Assembly: GCF_000732725.1 (NCBI RefSeq)
Contig: NZ_JPNB01000001.1
Coordinates: 496,001 to 560,000, forward strand
Length of the DNA: 64,000 nt
From: Kineothrix alysoides
Lineage (GTDB): Bacteria; Bacillota; Clostridia; Lachnospirales; Lachnospiraceae
Reading direction: 5' to 3'
The notes under the pieces are model-generated. The model worked only from the letters and a program-made list of their open reading frames with translations. It made no database searches and was not told the DNA's origin. Positions within the stretch are counted from its first letter, which is position 1; every line of letters starts with the position of its first letter. Below, piece after piece: positions 52,119 to 59,996 of the stretch. The position numbers were made by a program, and so were the translations under genes.

Positions 52119-52913
52119 ATGAAAGAAAATGAAAAGAAAACCAACTATGGTAATTGGGTGCCGGACAATCTGATGCATAAAATGTGGATAGCAGCGGGCT
52201 TGATATTCCTGCTGTGGATTGTAAATTGGATTTTTTTAGGAAGTATGATATTTGCGGTAATTTTTGGATTCTTTTTCCTGCTTATGCTGGCAGTAAGTGT
52301 CTATATGCACAGATGCAAAGCTATTTTTGCTTTTGAAAAAGGCGGGCTTATGGGAGAAATACACGAATATCTTGTAAACCATCTTCCATATAACGGGGAT
52401 GGAATTCTTCTCGATATCGGATGCGGTGCAGGCGCCTTAACGATACGCTGCGCGAAGCGTTTCCCGAAAGCTAAGCTTCAAGGGGTGGATTACTGGGGGA
52501 AGGAATGGAACTATGCGAATGAACAGTGCGAAAGTAATGCGGTGGTGGAAGGTGTTTCTGACAGAGTGTGTTTCGAGAAAGGAGACGCGGCGAATTTAAA
52601 ATATCCGTCGGGAAGTTTTGATGCGGCAGTCAGTAACTTCGTGTTCCACGAGGTAAAGACACAGCCTGATAAACGCCTTGTAGTGAAAGAGGCGCTGCGT
52701 ATCGTAAAGAAGGGCGGTGCCTTTGCATTCCAAGACCTCTTTGGTATGGAAGCTCTTTATGGAGACATGGAGGCGTTTGTAGAGGAACTGAAGGCAGAAG
52801 GAATCCGGGAGATTCATTATATTGCCGATATTGAGAGGCTTGACTTTGTCCCTAAGTTCGTGCAGGCACCGTGGATGCTGAAGGGGGTAGGAATCATATA
52901 TGGAATCAAATAA
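52119..52913 (+). CDS. Membrane-anchored class I SAM-dependent methyltransferase
   Basis: A 264-residue protein: two transmembrane helices (about 20-40 and 42-63), then a class I methyltransferase domain with motif I LLDIGCGAGAL (about 98-108), acidic GVDYWG, and motif IV-like FDAAVSNFVFHEV. The N-terminal membrane pair is unusual and suggests a lipid or membrane substrate. GAGG before ATG 52119. Driven by a consensus promoter with an operator (52011-52026), so it is probably strongly induced. Confidence 0.85.
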   Translation: MKENEKKTNYGNWVPDNLMHKMWIAAGLIFLLWIVNWIFLGSMIFAVIFGFFFLLMLAVSVYMHRCKAIFAFEKGGLMGEIHEYLVNHLPYNGDGILLDIGCGAGALTIRCAKRFPKAKLQGVDYWGKEWNYANEQCESNAVVEGVSDRVCFEKGDAANLKYPSGSFDAAVSNFVFHEVKTQPDKRLVVKEALRIVKKGGAFAFQDLFGMEALYGDMEAFVEELKAEGIREIHYIADIERLDFVPKFVQAPWMLKGVGIIYGIK

Positions 52914-52926
52914 GGGCATATGGAGA

Positions 52927-53403
52927 TTATACGAGGTCATATTCGAATTCGATCTCATGTTGTAAGGGAATATCATTTTCTCCAATGAATGGAATTTCCG
53001 GTTTCAGCTTTCTGGAAATATCTAAAGCATTATGGTACAACCGTACCATGTCGAAGCCGCGTTTTTGATAAAACCGCATCGCATTAATATTGTCATTTGT
53101 TGTGATTGCGATAATTTTACTGCATTGATTTTGTCTTGCTACTGAAAGAATTTTCTTTATTAATTCAGTAGCAATTCCTCTGCCTTCAAGCAGACTATCC
53201 AAGGAGATTATCTCACAAAGATTGCCGCTTATTGTATACGTTAATAAAGCAATGATTTCTGAATTCTCATAAACTGCAATTCCGTCAACTTGTGTCATGT
53301 CAACAATATTTCCACGGATGATCATCTTTGTGGTCAGCCAGTGACTTGCAATAAATGAATTGATATCTGAACGATTTTCACTATTTATAAAAATATATTC
53401 CAT
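52927..53403 (-). CDS. GNAT family N-acetyltransferase
   Basis: A 158-residue acetyltransferase; the acetyl-CoA loop appears as SLLEGRGIATELIKKIL, after the beta-4 strand LCEIISLDS, and MRFYQKRGFDMVRLYHNA is the usual C-terminal motif. ATG 53403 follows AAGGTGG. It lies ten bases downstream of the short gene at 53414-53587 on the same strand. Substrate unknown. Convergent with the methyltransferase gene. Confidence 0.88.
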   Translation of the reverse strand: MEYIFINSENRSDINSFIASHWLTTKMIIRGNIVDMTQVDGIAVYENSEIIALLTYTISGNLCEIISLDSLLEGRGIATELIKKILSVARQNQCSKIIAITTNDNINAMRFYQKRGFDMVRLYHNALDISRKLKPEIPFIGENDIPLQHEIEFEYDLV

Positions 53404-53413
53404 ACATTCCACC

Positions 53414-53587
53414 TTAAAACGTCTGTTCCCAATTAGCTTTGTTGTTTGCCCATGCTGAGTGGACTCCTCTGTCAAATTGCAGCTGGTTGAATAAATAGGC
53501 CGGAAAGCCTATGGAATAGCTATTAAGTATCAGCTTTTCCATTTGGTCAAAATATTCGTCAGTATAATATGCAAATTTATATTTCAT
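53414..53587 (-). pseudogene. Truncated 57-codon ORF resembling a GNAT N-terminus
   Basis: Starts MKYKFAYYTDEYFDQMEKLI after AAGGGGAA, runs 57 codons and stops. The pattern (YSIGFPAYLFNQLQFDRGVH ... WANNKANWEQTF) looks like the first third of an acetyltransferase that lost its core domain by a stop. It may still be translated, coupled to the complete GNAT gene ten bases further on. Remnant versus functional small protein is undecided. Confidence 0.5.
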
Positions 53588-53682
53588 ATGAATTTCCCCT
53601 TATTCTGTAAGTGAAGCCCAAAAGTGTTATTTGTAAAATTTTATCACTGTTGTTATTCCTTAGTCAACTAATTCCGTCAGGC

Positions 53683-53895
53683 ACCAACTCCGCCAGGAAC
53701 AGTTTTCTTCGACGGGCAGGAGCTTCAGGAACTGCCGGAGCCGAGCGAATCATTTATCTGGAAGACGGGTTTATCAAAGAAGAACTGATTCTGGGAAAAT
53801 ACGACGAAGCAAGAAGGGAAGAAAGAGAAAAACGTGCGGCTGTCTTTATGAGAAAATGGTTAAAGGGAAATATTGACAAAAGTGATTTTCTGTAA
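53683..53895 (+). pseudogene. ABC transporter ATPase remnant with internal deletion
   Basis: Two pieces in different frames. First (from about 53686), VFFDGQELQELPEPSE, as found shortly after Walker A in LolD/MacB-like ATPases. Then, one base off, ERIIYLEDGFIKEELILGKY followed by a Lys/Arg/Glu-rich tail ending at a stop, typical of the C-terminus of the same family. The central 130 or so residues, including signature and Walker B, are missing. No start or ribosome site. Confidence 0.6.
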
Positions 53896-53957
53896 TAATG
53901 TTAGGTTATCATACAACTGACGGAAGTGGAATTAACCACATGAAGTATGACAATGAT

Positions 53958-54003
53958 GTGCCGACCGTCTGGGCGAGTGCCCGGACTGACGGCACTTTTT
54001 TTG
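53958..54003 (+). terminator. Terminator
   Basis: GTGCCG / CGGCAC outer stem with a GC-rich inner stem (GTC-GGGC / GCCC-GAC) and a run of eight T. Confidence 0.85.
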
Positions 54004-54008
54004 TGTAA

Positions 54009-54115
54009 TTAGGAAAGCGCTCCTGTTGCACAAAAATAGATGCACAGCAAAGTGCACGGAACAAAAGCTGTGCTGCCAAAGTGCTTGGCTGCGAGAGTAG
54101 GTGAAGCACACTTTT
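54009..54115 (+). repeat. Intergenic repeat element, copy B (long form, purH leader)
   Basis: AGGAAAGCGCTCCT, A-rich stretch, GATGCACAGC, a central arm with GCTGTGC pairing back to GCACAGC, and a final AGCACACTTTT. It ends directly at the ribosome site of the AICAR transformylase gene, so it forms its mRNA leader. The same order of parts is seen at 18819 and 62702. Confidence 0.6.
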
Positions 54116-54132
54116 GATTGGAGGATGTTCAT

Positions 54133-55305
54133 ATGAAAGAATGGAAATTACGCTACGGATTAAATCCGAATCAAGTTCCCGCTAAAGTATATACGGAGAA
54201 GGGAGAGCTGCCCTTCGAAGTACTAAACGGAAGCCCCGGATATATCAACTTTATGGATGCATTGAATGGCTGGCAGCTTGTCAGAGAGCTAAAAGCAGCT
54301 ACCGGCTTGGCTTCGGCAGCTTCTTTCAAGCATGTCAGCCCTGCCGGAGCAGGAACGGCAACGCCTCTGCCGGATTCCCTTCTCCGGGCTTATCATTTAG
54401 GGGAACAGGAATTATCCCCGATGGCTATCGCTTACGTGCGGGCCAGAGGAACAGATAGGATGTCATCATACGGCGACTTTATCGCGCTGTCCGACGTCTG
54501 TGACATACAGACGGCTAGACTGATAAACAGAGAGGTTTCGGATGGTATCATCGCTCCGGCTTATACGGAGGAAGCCTTGGTATTGCTTAAAAACAAGAAA
54601 AAAGGGATGTACGTGATTTTGAAAATAGATGAAGAGTTTAAACCCGAAGGCACAGAGAAAAGGGAAATATTCGGCATTACATTCGAGCAGGAAAGAAACG
54701 CGGTAGAAATTACGCAAGAACTTTTAAGAAACATTCCAACAATAAGAAAGGAAATACCAGGAGAAGCCGTTCGTGATCTGTTAATTGCGTTGATAACACT
54801 TAAATTTACCCAGTCTAACTCTGTATGCTATGCGTTCGGCGGGCAAACGATCGGAGTAGGAGCGGGCCAGCAATCGAGAATTCACTGTGTCCGTCTGGCC
54901 GGTGATAAGGCGGATGTCTGGCATCTTAGGCAGCATCCCTACATATTGTCTTTGCCTTTTTATGAGAGAACAAAGCTCGTAGACCGTGATAATGCAATTG
55001 ACCTTTTACTTAGTAAGGAACCGGAGGCCGTGACGGAGGGGGATAGCTGGAAACATCTTTTTACGGAGAAACCCAGGCTTCTTTCTTCCTGCGAAAGAAA
55101 GGAATGGTTACGGCAAATCAGTGGTATTTCGCTGGGCTCGGATGCCTTTTTCCCCTTCGGAGATAATATTGAAAGGGCCGTTAAAAGCGGCGTTTCCTAT
55201 GTTGCGCAGGCAGGCGGTTCTATGCGGGATGATAATGTAATTGAGACTTGTAATAAATATGGGATTGCAATGGCTATGACCGGAGTAAGGTTGTTTCATC
55301 ATTGA
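54133..55305 (+). CDS. Stand-alone AICAR formyltransferase (PurH C-terminal domain type)
   Basis: A 390-residue phosphoribosylaminoimidazolecarboxamide formyltransferase without the N-terminal IMP cyclohydrolase domain of bifunctional PurH. Seen: the opening YGLNPNQVPA, GSPGYINFMDALNGWQLV, catalytic Lys-His in ASFKHVSPAG, SNSVCYAFGGQTIGVGAGQQSR and the closing FFPFGDNIERAVKSGVSYV...GGSMRDD. It transfers formyl from 10-formyl-THF to AICAR in purine synthesis. ATG 54133 follows GGAGGA. Isolated from other pur genes, with repeat element B as leader. Confidence 0.92.
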   Translation: MKEWKLRYGLNPNQVPAKVYTEKGELPFEVLNGSPGYINFMDALNGWQLVRELKAATGLASAASFKHVSPAGAGTATPLPDSLLRAYHLGEQELSPMAIAYVRARGTDRMSSYGDFIALSDVCDIQTARLINREVSDGIIAPAYTEEALVLLKNKKKGMYVILKIDEEFKPEGTEKREIFGITFEQERNAVEITQELLRNIPTIRKEIPGEAVRDLLIALITLKFTQSNSVCYAFGGQTIGVGAGQQSRIHCVRLAGDKADVWHLRQHPYILSLPFYERTKLVDRDNAIDLLLSKEPEAVTEGDSWKHLFTEKPRLLSSCERKEWLRQISGISLGSDAFFPFGDNIERAVKSGVSYVAQAGGSMRDDNVIETCNKYGIAMAMTGVRLFHH

Positions 55306-55360
55306 TTTCACATACCGAATATTTTATGGATAAATTGTATGTTCAGCATATAAAGATTTA

Positions 55361-55389
55361 TTGACAAGCACAGTAACCGCGAATACACT
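55361..55389 (+). promoter_or_regulatory. Promoter of the DinB gene cluster
   Basis: TTGACA (55361-55366), 17-base spacer, TACACT (55384-55389), about 100 bases before the DinB start. Confidence 0.55.
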
Positions 55390-55490
55390 TATTAGGTGAA
55401 CCGTGTTCAAGAGAGTGTCGTGGAAGGTGCTTAAAAAATCGGGTTATTAATGCAATGAGGTATAAATTGAATTAGGGGAGGAAGAGGGAC

Positions 55491-56309
55491 GTGAAATATT
55501 TCGGAGAGGGATTAAGTGAGAAACATAAAGAACTTAGCAGAATTATTCGAAAGGAAGAGAAGCTTGAGCAGGCCAAAACGCTGTTTTTAGAGATTCATTC
55601 GAAGCTTAATTTGTCCGGAATGGAGAAGGCCGAAGAGCCAATTATTAATTCCGCGTCTGCCCAAACTTGTATGAGGGATAAGATTGAAAGAAAAGCGCTT
55701 TCAACGATTGATTTCCTTTCCGCCAAAGCGGACAGGGAGGATAAAAATGAGACAGATAATCTCCTGCGTGATCTAAGTAAAGAGGAATATGCCCTTATGC
55801 CTACGAACAAGGACGAGACGATTGCCTGGGTGCTATGGCATATCGCAAGAATTGAAGATTTGACCGTGAATATGCTTATAGCGGGCAAAAAACAGATATT
55901 CAATGAGGAATGGAAGAAAAGGCTGAATGTTTCCATCAGCGATACAGGAAATGCTATGTCCGATGACGAGATTATGGAACTTAGCCGAAATATTGATATT
56001 GATGAGCTGCTTCGCTACCGAAAAGAAGTTGCGAAAAGGACAAGAGAAGTCGTAATGGATTTGAAGGCTTCGGATATGAAAAGAAAAGTTTTGCCGGGTG
56101 CTTTGACAGACATTCAGGCAGTTGGCGGTGTGACTGAGCATCCGGATTCCATCTGGCTCTTGGACTATTGGGGAAAGAAGGATGTTGCCGGTATTCTGCT
56201 TATGCCCCCCACGCGTCATGTCATGCTCCATTTAAATGACTGCTGTAAATGGAAGGAGCATATCAGAAGTAAGAAGAAGATTTTTGCCGGCGATCAATTG
56301 GAGGAATAA
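55491..56309 (+). CDS. DinB-like metalloprotein
   Basis: A 272-residue protein with a DinB/YfiT-like four-helix bundle; metal ligand candidates are His in VLWHIARIED (about 125) and His residues in RHVMLHLNDCCKW. The family includes thiol-dependent S-transferases and many uncharacterised members. GTG start at 55491 with GGGGAGGAAGAGGG. It is the first of a run of closely spaced genes; the next start is two bases after its stop. Confidence 0.8.
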   Translation: MKYFGEGLSEKHKELSRIIRKEEKLEQAKTLFLEIHSKLNLSGMEKAEEPIINSASAQTCMRDKIERKALSTIDFLSAKADREDKNETDNLLRDLSKEEYALMPTNKDETIAWVLWHIARIEDLTVNMLIAGKKQIFNEEWKKRLNVSISDTGNAMSDDEIMELSRNIDIDELLRYRKEVAKRTREVVMDLKASDMKRKVLPGALTDIQAVGGVTEHPDSIWLLDYWGKKDVAGILLMPPTRHVMLHLNDCCKWKEHIRSKKKIFAGDQLEE

Positions 56310-56310
56310 T

Positions 56311-56445
56311 ATGGGAAAGAAAAAAAGGGAACATATTGTATTCGATCAGACGCTTAAGCCTAAAAAGAGCATTCCTTTTGCTGACGTAAATAAGAAGGGC
56401 GACGGGAAGCATAAAATAAGCAGGCAAAGGAGTGGTATGAGATGA
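56311..56445 (+). CDS. Small basic protein
   Basis: A 44-residue Lys/Arg-rich protein (begins MGKKKREHIVFDQTLKPKK), start ATG 56311 after GGAGG. Its stop overlaps the next ATG (ATGA), so it is translated with its neighbours. No family recognised. Confidence 0.55.
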   Translation: MGKKKREHIVFDQTLKPKKSIPFADVNKKGDGKHKISRQRSGMR

Positions 56446-56648
56446 GCAAATATAAATCTTTATGGGAATATGTACAAAAAAGTGGCAGTAAGTCATTTAA
56501 ACTTACGTTTGATGAAATCCGGGATATTGCGGGAATACCGATAGACCATTCTTTTTTGAATTACAAAAAGGAACTGACGGAGTATGGGTATCAGGTAGGA
56601 AAAATATCTATGAAAGAGCAGACGGTTGTTTTTAATAAAACTGATTAA
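56442..56648 (+). CDS. Small conserved protein of unknown function
   Basis: A 68-residue protein: MSKYKSLWEYVQKSGSKSFK, LTFDEIRDIAGIPIDHSFL and a short C-terminal strand region. From memory, very similar short proteins with the PIDHSFLNYKKEL motif occur in many Clostridia as hypothetical genes (not checked). The start overlaps the previous stop. No membrane helix; possibly a small nucleic-acid-binding fold. Confidence 0.7.
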   Translation: MSKYKSLWEYVQKSGSKSFKLTFDEIRDIAGIPIDHSFLNYKKELTEYGYQVGKISMKEQTVVFNKTD

Positions 56649-56660
56649 GAGGAAACAGAT

Positions 56661-57452
56661 ATGAATGCAGTCAATAAAACCCTATACATTCCTTTGTTCG
56701 GAAAAGCGGAGGTAAGTCGAAAAGGCATTATAATCAAAGATCCCAAGGCTGAAGAAATATGGAAACAGGAAGGCTTTGCGCTGCATGGAAAAGCGAAATC
56801 CAGGTGGCTGGCTTATTATATGGCTATGAGAGCGCGGGTATTTGATGAATGGACAAAGAATCAGCTTCAAAAATATCCGGAAGCAATCATTTTGCACATC
56901 GGATGCGGGATGGACAGCCGTGTTGAAAGGATTAATGCCTTCGAAAGGATTTGGTATGACATCGATTATCCTTCTGTGATACAGGAAAGAATGCAATATT
57001 TCACAGAATCCGATAATTACCGGATGCTGAGCGCCGATGCTTCCGACATAAAGTGGATAAACGGATTGGAAAAAGGGAAAGAAGCTATCGTAATCATGGA
57101 AGGTATAAGCATGTACCTTACGAATGAGGAGCTGGGTTCTTTGTTTCTGGCACTGCAAAGCCAATTCGCCAACGTACTTTTGCTTATGGATAGCTACACT
57201 GTTTTCGGGGCAAAAGCATCCAGGTTTAAAAATCCGGTAAATGATGTAGGTGCGAAAATCGTTTCGGGCATCGATTATCCGGAGGTTTTAGAGCAAAATG
57301 AGAGGATACATTTTGCCGGGGAGCTTGACATGACTCCGTCCGGGTTGGTTGATGAGTTAAGTGCTTTCGAACAAATATTTTTTAGGCTCATGTTCGCAGG
57401 GAAAGCAGCGAAAAGAATTTACCGTTTATATGAATATAAAATTATTAAATAG
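56661..57452 (+). CDS. SAM-dependent methyltransferase, leucine carboxyl methyltransferase (PpmA/TcmP) family
   Basis: A 263-residue methyltransferase: SAM loop AIILHIGCGMDSRV (about 75), acidic residue in WYDIDYPSVIQER and EGISMYL as the late motif, which together mark the LCMT/PpmA/TcmP family. Members methylate carboxylates or polyketides; substrate unknown here. AAGAGGAAAC precedes ATG 56661, 12 bases after the previous stop. Confidence 0.85.
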   Translation: MNAVNKTLYIPLFGKAEVSRKGIIIKDPKAEEIWKQEGFALHGKAKSRWLAYYMAMRARVFDEWTKNQLQKYPEAIILHIGCGMDSRVERINAFERIWYDIDYPSVIQERMQYFTESDNYRMLSADASDIKWINGLEKGKEAIVIMEGISMYLTNEELGSLFLALQSQFANVLLLMDSYTVFGAKASRFKNPVNDVGAKIVSGIDYPEVLEQNERIHFAGELDMTPSGLVDELSAFEQIFFRLMFAGKAAKRIYRLYEYKIIK

Positions 57453-57504
57453 GAAAATAGGACGCGGGGAAGAGGCGGCATGTTAGAAATGGGGGAGGAC
57501 AGTT

Positions 57505-57963
57505 ATGTGGTATGGAATGGCATCTATGGAGGATATTGAGCAATTGAAGGCGGTGAGAATTGCCTACATAAACAGTGATCAAGGAGAAATCTCAGAAAAA
57601 GATTCAGCACTGATGATACATAATCTAACCATATATTTTGCAAAGCATTTACAAAAGGATTTAGTTGCTTTTGTAGCGAAGGAAGATGATCGAATCGTAT
57701 CAACTGCATTCCTGCTCATCATTGAAAAGCCTTCCAATCCGCGTTTCATCAATGGGAAAATAGGGGAGGTGCTAAACGTGTACACAGAAGAAGCATACAG
57801 ACGGCAGGGAGTTGCAAAGCAACTTATGAAAATGCTGATATCTTTTTCTAAGGAGAAGGAGCTCGACTACATAGAGCTTAAGGCGACAAGGGATGGCAGC
57901 CTTCTATATAAAAGTCTTGGTTTTACCGAGCAGATTTCACCCTATATACCTATGCGGTACTAG
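57505..57963 (+). CDS. GNAT family N-acetyltransferase
   Basis: A 152-residue acetyltransferase. Acetyl-CoA loop YRRQGVAKQLMKML after the strand GEVLNVYTEEA, then LKATRDGSLLYKSLGF. GGGGAGGA precedes ATG 57505. Different from the one at 52927; substrate unknown. Confidence 0.88.
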   Translation: MWYGMASMEDIEQLKAVRIAYINSDQGEISEKDSALMIHNLTIYFAKHLQKDLVAFVAKEDDRIVSTAFLLIIEKPSNPRFINGKIGEVLNVYTEEAYRRQGVAKQLMKMLISFSKEKELDYIELKATRDGSLLYKSLGFTEQISPYIPMRY

Positions 57964-58040
57964 AAAAAGCAGATGATGCCTAAGATTCCAAGTTTGCTGA
58001 TTCCAGGCTGCAGGATTTGAAAAAAGGAGAACATGGTTGT

Positions 58041-58439
58041 ATGAGGTTAGACGGATTTGGAATCTTTGTGAAGGACATGGCGGTGATGGTGCGTTTTTAC
58101 AAAGATGTGCTGAACTTTGAAATAAAGGAAAGTGAGAATACTTCGAATGTTTACCTTGAAAAAAACGGAACGCTCTTTCTGCTATATCGAAGAACTGATT
58201 TTGAGAAAATGACTAATAATCGTTTTCACTATGCGAAGAACATCAACGGTCATTATGAAATCGCGCTGAGCGTAGAAAATTATGCCGCGGTGGACAGAGC
58301 ATTTGAAGAAGTTATTTCTAAGGGAGCGGTGCCTGTAATGAAGCCTACGACGGAGGAATGGGGGCAGCGTACCTGCTATGTTGCGGACCCGGAGGGGAAC
58401 CTGATTGAAATAGGGTCGTTTACTGAGGGCGCTGACTGA
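58041..58439 (+). CDS. VOC/glyoxalase-like superfamily protein
   Basis: A 132-residue vicinal-oxygen-chelate protein: two beta-alpha-beta modules, DGFGIFVKDMAVMVRFYKDV and HYEIALSVENYAAVDRAFEE, and the closing CYVADPEGNLIEIGSF. Such proteins may be isomerases, dioxygenases or resistance proteins. ATG 58041 is chosen over the upstream TTG because AAAAGGAG precedes it. Confidence 0.85.
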   Translation: MRLDGFGIFVKDMAVMVRFYKDVLNFEIKESENTSNVYLEKNGTLFLLYRRTDFEKMTNNRFHYAKNINGHYEIALSVENYAAVDRAFEEVISKGAVPVMKPTTEEWGQRTCYVADPEGNLIEIGSFTEGAD

Positions 58440-58635
58440 TAAAATATACAGTTTTGACGGGAAATATTATTGCGATGAACAGGCTCTGCGATTTAGGATA
58501 TCAATCAGAGTTTTTGGATGAGGCAAAAATAAACAATACGGCAGAATTTGCCCATACCCTTATGAGAATACCCGTGTGACATAAAGAGTACAGAAATAAG
58601 GCAATACAAGATGCAAAATGAAAGGAAGTGATGAG

Positions 58636-58893
58636 ATGAAAGAATTTGCAACAGCGGCTCTACCGTGGATAATTTTAGGGATTACAATTGCCGTTCTTGC
58701 GGTAAAAGTAAGTAAAAGAAAAAACGACGGAACGGAAGATGACGAAACGAAAGGCGACTGCACGTCTGAGGGGATGTGTCTGGGAATGTGCTTCGGTATG
58801 CTGTTTGGAACTATGGGAATGGTAAATTTGGGGCTTGGACTCAGTCTCGGGATGTTGATCGGCATGACAGCCGGAATGTTTGTGAAGAAATAG
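58636..58893 (+). CDS. Small membrane protein with Gly/Met-rich C-terminus
   Basis: An 85-residue protein: one N-terminal helix (ALPWIILGITIAVLAVKV), a charged stretch, then a Cys/Met/Gly-rich hydrophobic half (CLGMCFGMLFGTMGMV, LGLGLSLGMLIGMTAGMF) that resembles glycine-zipper segments. ATG 58636 follows AAGGAAGTGATGAG; an in-frame ATG at 58618 includes the ribosome site. No family recognised. Monocistronic. Confidence 0.6.
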   Translation: MKEFATAALPWIILGITIAVLAVKVSKRKNDGTEDDETKGDCTSEGMCLGMCFGMLFGTMGMVNLGLGLSLGMLIGMTAGMFVKK

Positions 58894-59050
58894 TATCAGG
58901 AGAATAAGTATTAGGAAGCGGTCAGTGACGGCGATTGCCATGTGGTCAGCGGCAGTTTTCTGCGCCAGCGGTGAAGCCAAGGTAAGCCAGACTGCGATGC
59001 AGGCCTGACATATTTTTCTAAATCGTATTCCAAAATTATGATTATTACTG

Positions 59051-59147
59051 TATAATAAGGGAATAAAAATCGGGAGGAGGATTTTGTATGAAATATTGTA
59101 GTAAATCATCGTTTGCAGCAAACCGGGAGGTTTGCGCAATAATCTAA
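59051..59147 (+). other. Leader with strong ribosome site, 19-codon ORF and hairpin
   Basis: TATAAT (59051-59056), GGAGGAGG (59073-59080) and ATG 59088 start a 19-codon ORF (MKYCSKSSFAANREVCAII, stop at 59147). It covers a perfect seven-pair hairpin GCAAACC / GGTTTGC with a GGGA (GNRA-type) tetraloop. It precedes the RNHCP gene by 61 bases and could be a leader peptide or a truncated gene. The rest of 58894-59208 shows nothing recognisable. Confidence 0.3.
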
Positions 59148-59208
59148 AAAGCGAATCGCGTTGCGTTGACCTCCAAAGGAATTTCAGGCAAACTATTTGG
59201 AGGAGCAA

Positions 59209-59634
59209 ATGAATCGTAAGAATAAAAAAATAGCATATACAGACGGTTATTATAAAAACCATGCTTGTGATAGTGTATTTACATGCAAAATATGCGGGTG
59301 GCTTGTTGTTCAGGAAGGAGCCGGAAGCAATCATAGGAACCATTGTCCTAATTGCCTTAACAGCCTGCATGTAGATGATGAGCCGGGTGACAGGGAATCT
59401 GACTGCGGCGGATATATGGAGCCAATCGGAGTATGGGTAAGGAAGAACGGCGAATGGGCGATTATCCATAGGTGCAAACAATGCGGGAAGCTTGTTTCGA
59501 ATCGCATTGCTGCAGATGATAATCCTATGAAGCTTATGTCGATCGCCATGAAGCCTTTGACTTTTCCACCGTTCCCATTGGAAAAAATTGAAGAATTAAC
59601 AAATCTGATGGGCGGAGAAGGCAGGATAAAGTAA
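59209..59634 (+). CDS. RNHCP domain zinc-ribbon protein
   Basis: A 141-residue protein with the RNHCP signature: zinc ribbon FTCKICGWLVV ... NHRNHCPNCLNSLH, then GEWAIIHRCKQCGKLVSNRI, and a C-terminal part ending LEKIEELTNL. Four CxxC-type pairs imply two zinc sites. The role of the family is unknown; ribosome or RNA association has been considered because of ribbon similarity. ATG 59209 follows TTGGAGGAG. Confidence 0.88.
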   Translation: MNRKNKKIAYTDGYYKNHACDSVFTCKICGWLVVQEGAGSNHRNHCPNCLNSLHVDDEPGDRESDCGGYMEPIGVWVRKNGEWAIIHRCKQCGKLVSNRIAADDNPMKLMSIAMKPLTFPPFPLEKIEELTNLMGGEGRIK

Positions 59635-59682
59635 CCGTAAGAAGAAACGAAATACTCGCCGCTTTTACAGTGGCACTGCCAG

Positions 59683-59720
59683 GCAGGGAACTTGATTGAA
59701 GACAGGTTCCCTGCTGTTTT
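59683..59720 (+). terminator. Terminator after the RNHCP gene
   Basis: Perfect nine-pair stem GCAGGGAAC / GTTCCCTGC, 14-base loop, TGTTTT tail. Confidence 0.8.
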
Positions 59721-59850
59721 AATGTGTGAAAGTATTTCATTCTTATGATATAAACACGAATGGGAATGCCCTCAGGGTAAACAATATTCAGATACGGCTT
59801 TTATTCCAAACTTATTTATATATTTTTTATAAAAAATTATGACTCGGTTC

Positions 59851-59879
59851 TTGACAACATAAGCAACACACGTTATATT
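59851..59879 (+). promoter_or_regulatory. Promoter of clpB
   Basis: TTGACA (59851-59856), 17-base spacer, TATATT (59874-59879). No CIRCE or clear CtsR box was found nearby. The 59721-59850 stretch holds no other feature. Confidence 0.7.
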
Positions 59880-59901
59880 ACAAATAGAACAGAATGATTT
59901 A

Positions 59902-59982
59902 GGCCTATAGTAAAAGGCCGGAGTGAATAGGTTGAAAAGATATTTTTTCAACATCCTGATTTATACGTGTGCTAAAGCACAC
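59902..59982 (+). promoter_or_regulatory. Structured clpB leader with three hairpins
   Basis: GGCCT / AGGCC (59902-59919), TTGAAAA / TTTTCAA (about 59932-59952) and GTGTGC-TAAA-GCACAC (59967-59982), the last just before the ribosome site AGGAG. Candidate temperature- or protein-responsive leader. Confidence 0.4.
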
Positions 59983-59996
59983 AGATAGGAGTTACT

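Noticed and set aside
58476-58580. 34-codon ORF (MNRLCDLGYQSEFLDEAK...) after the VOC gene
   Set aside because: Coding-like look but no ribosome site and no recognised family; could be a decayed gene end, not enough to annotate.
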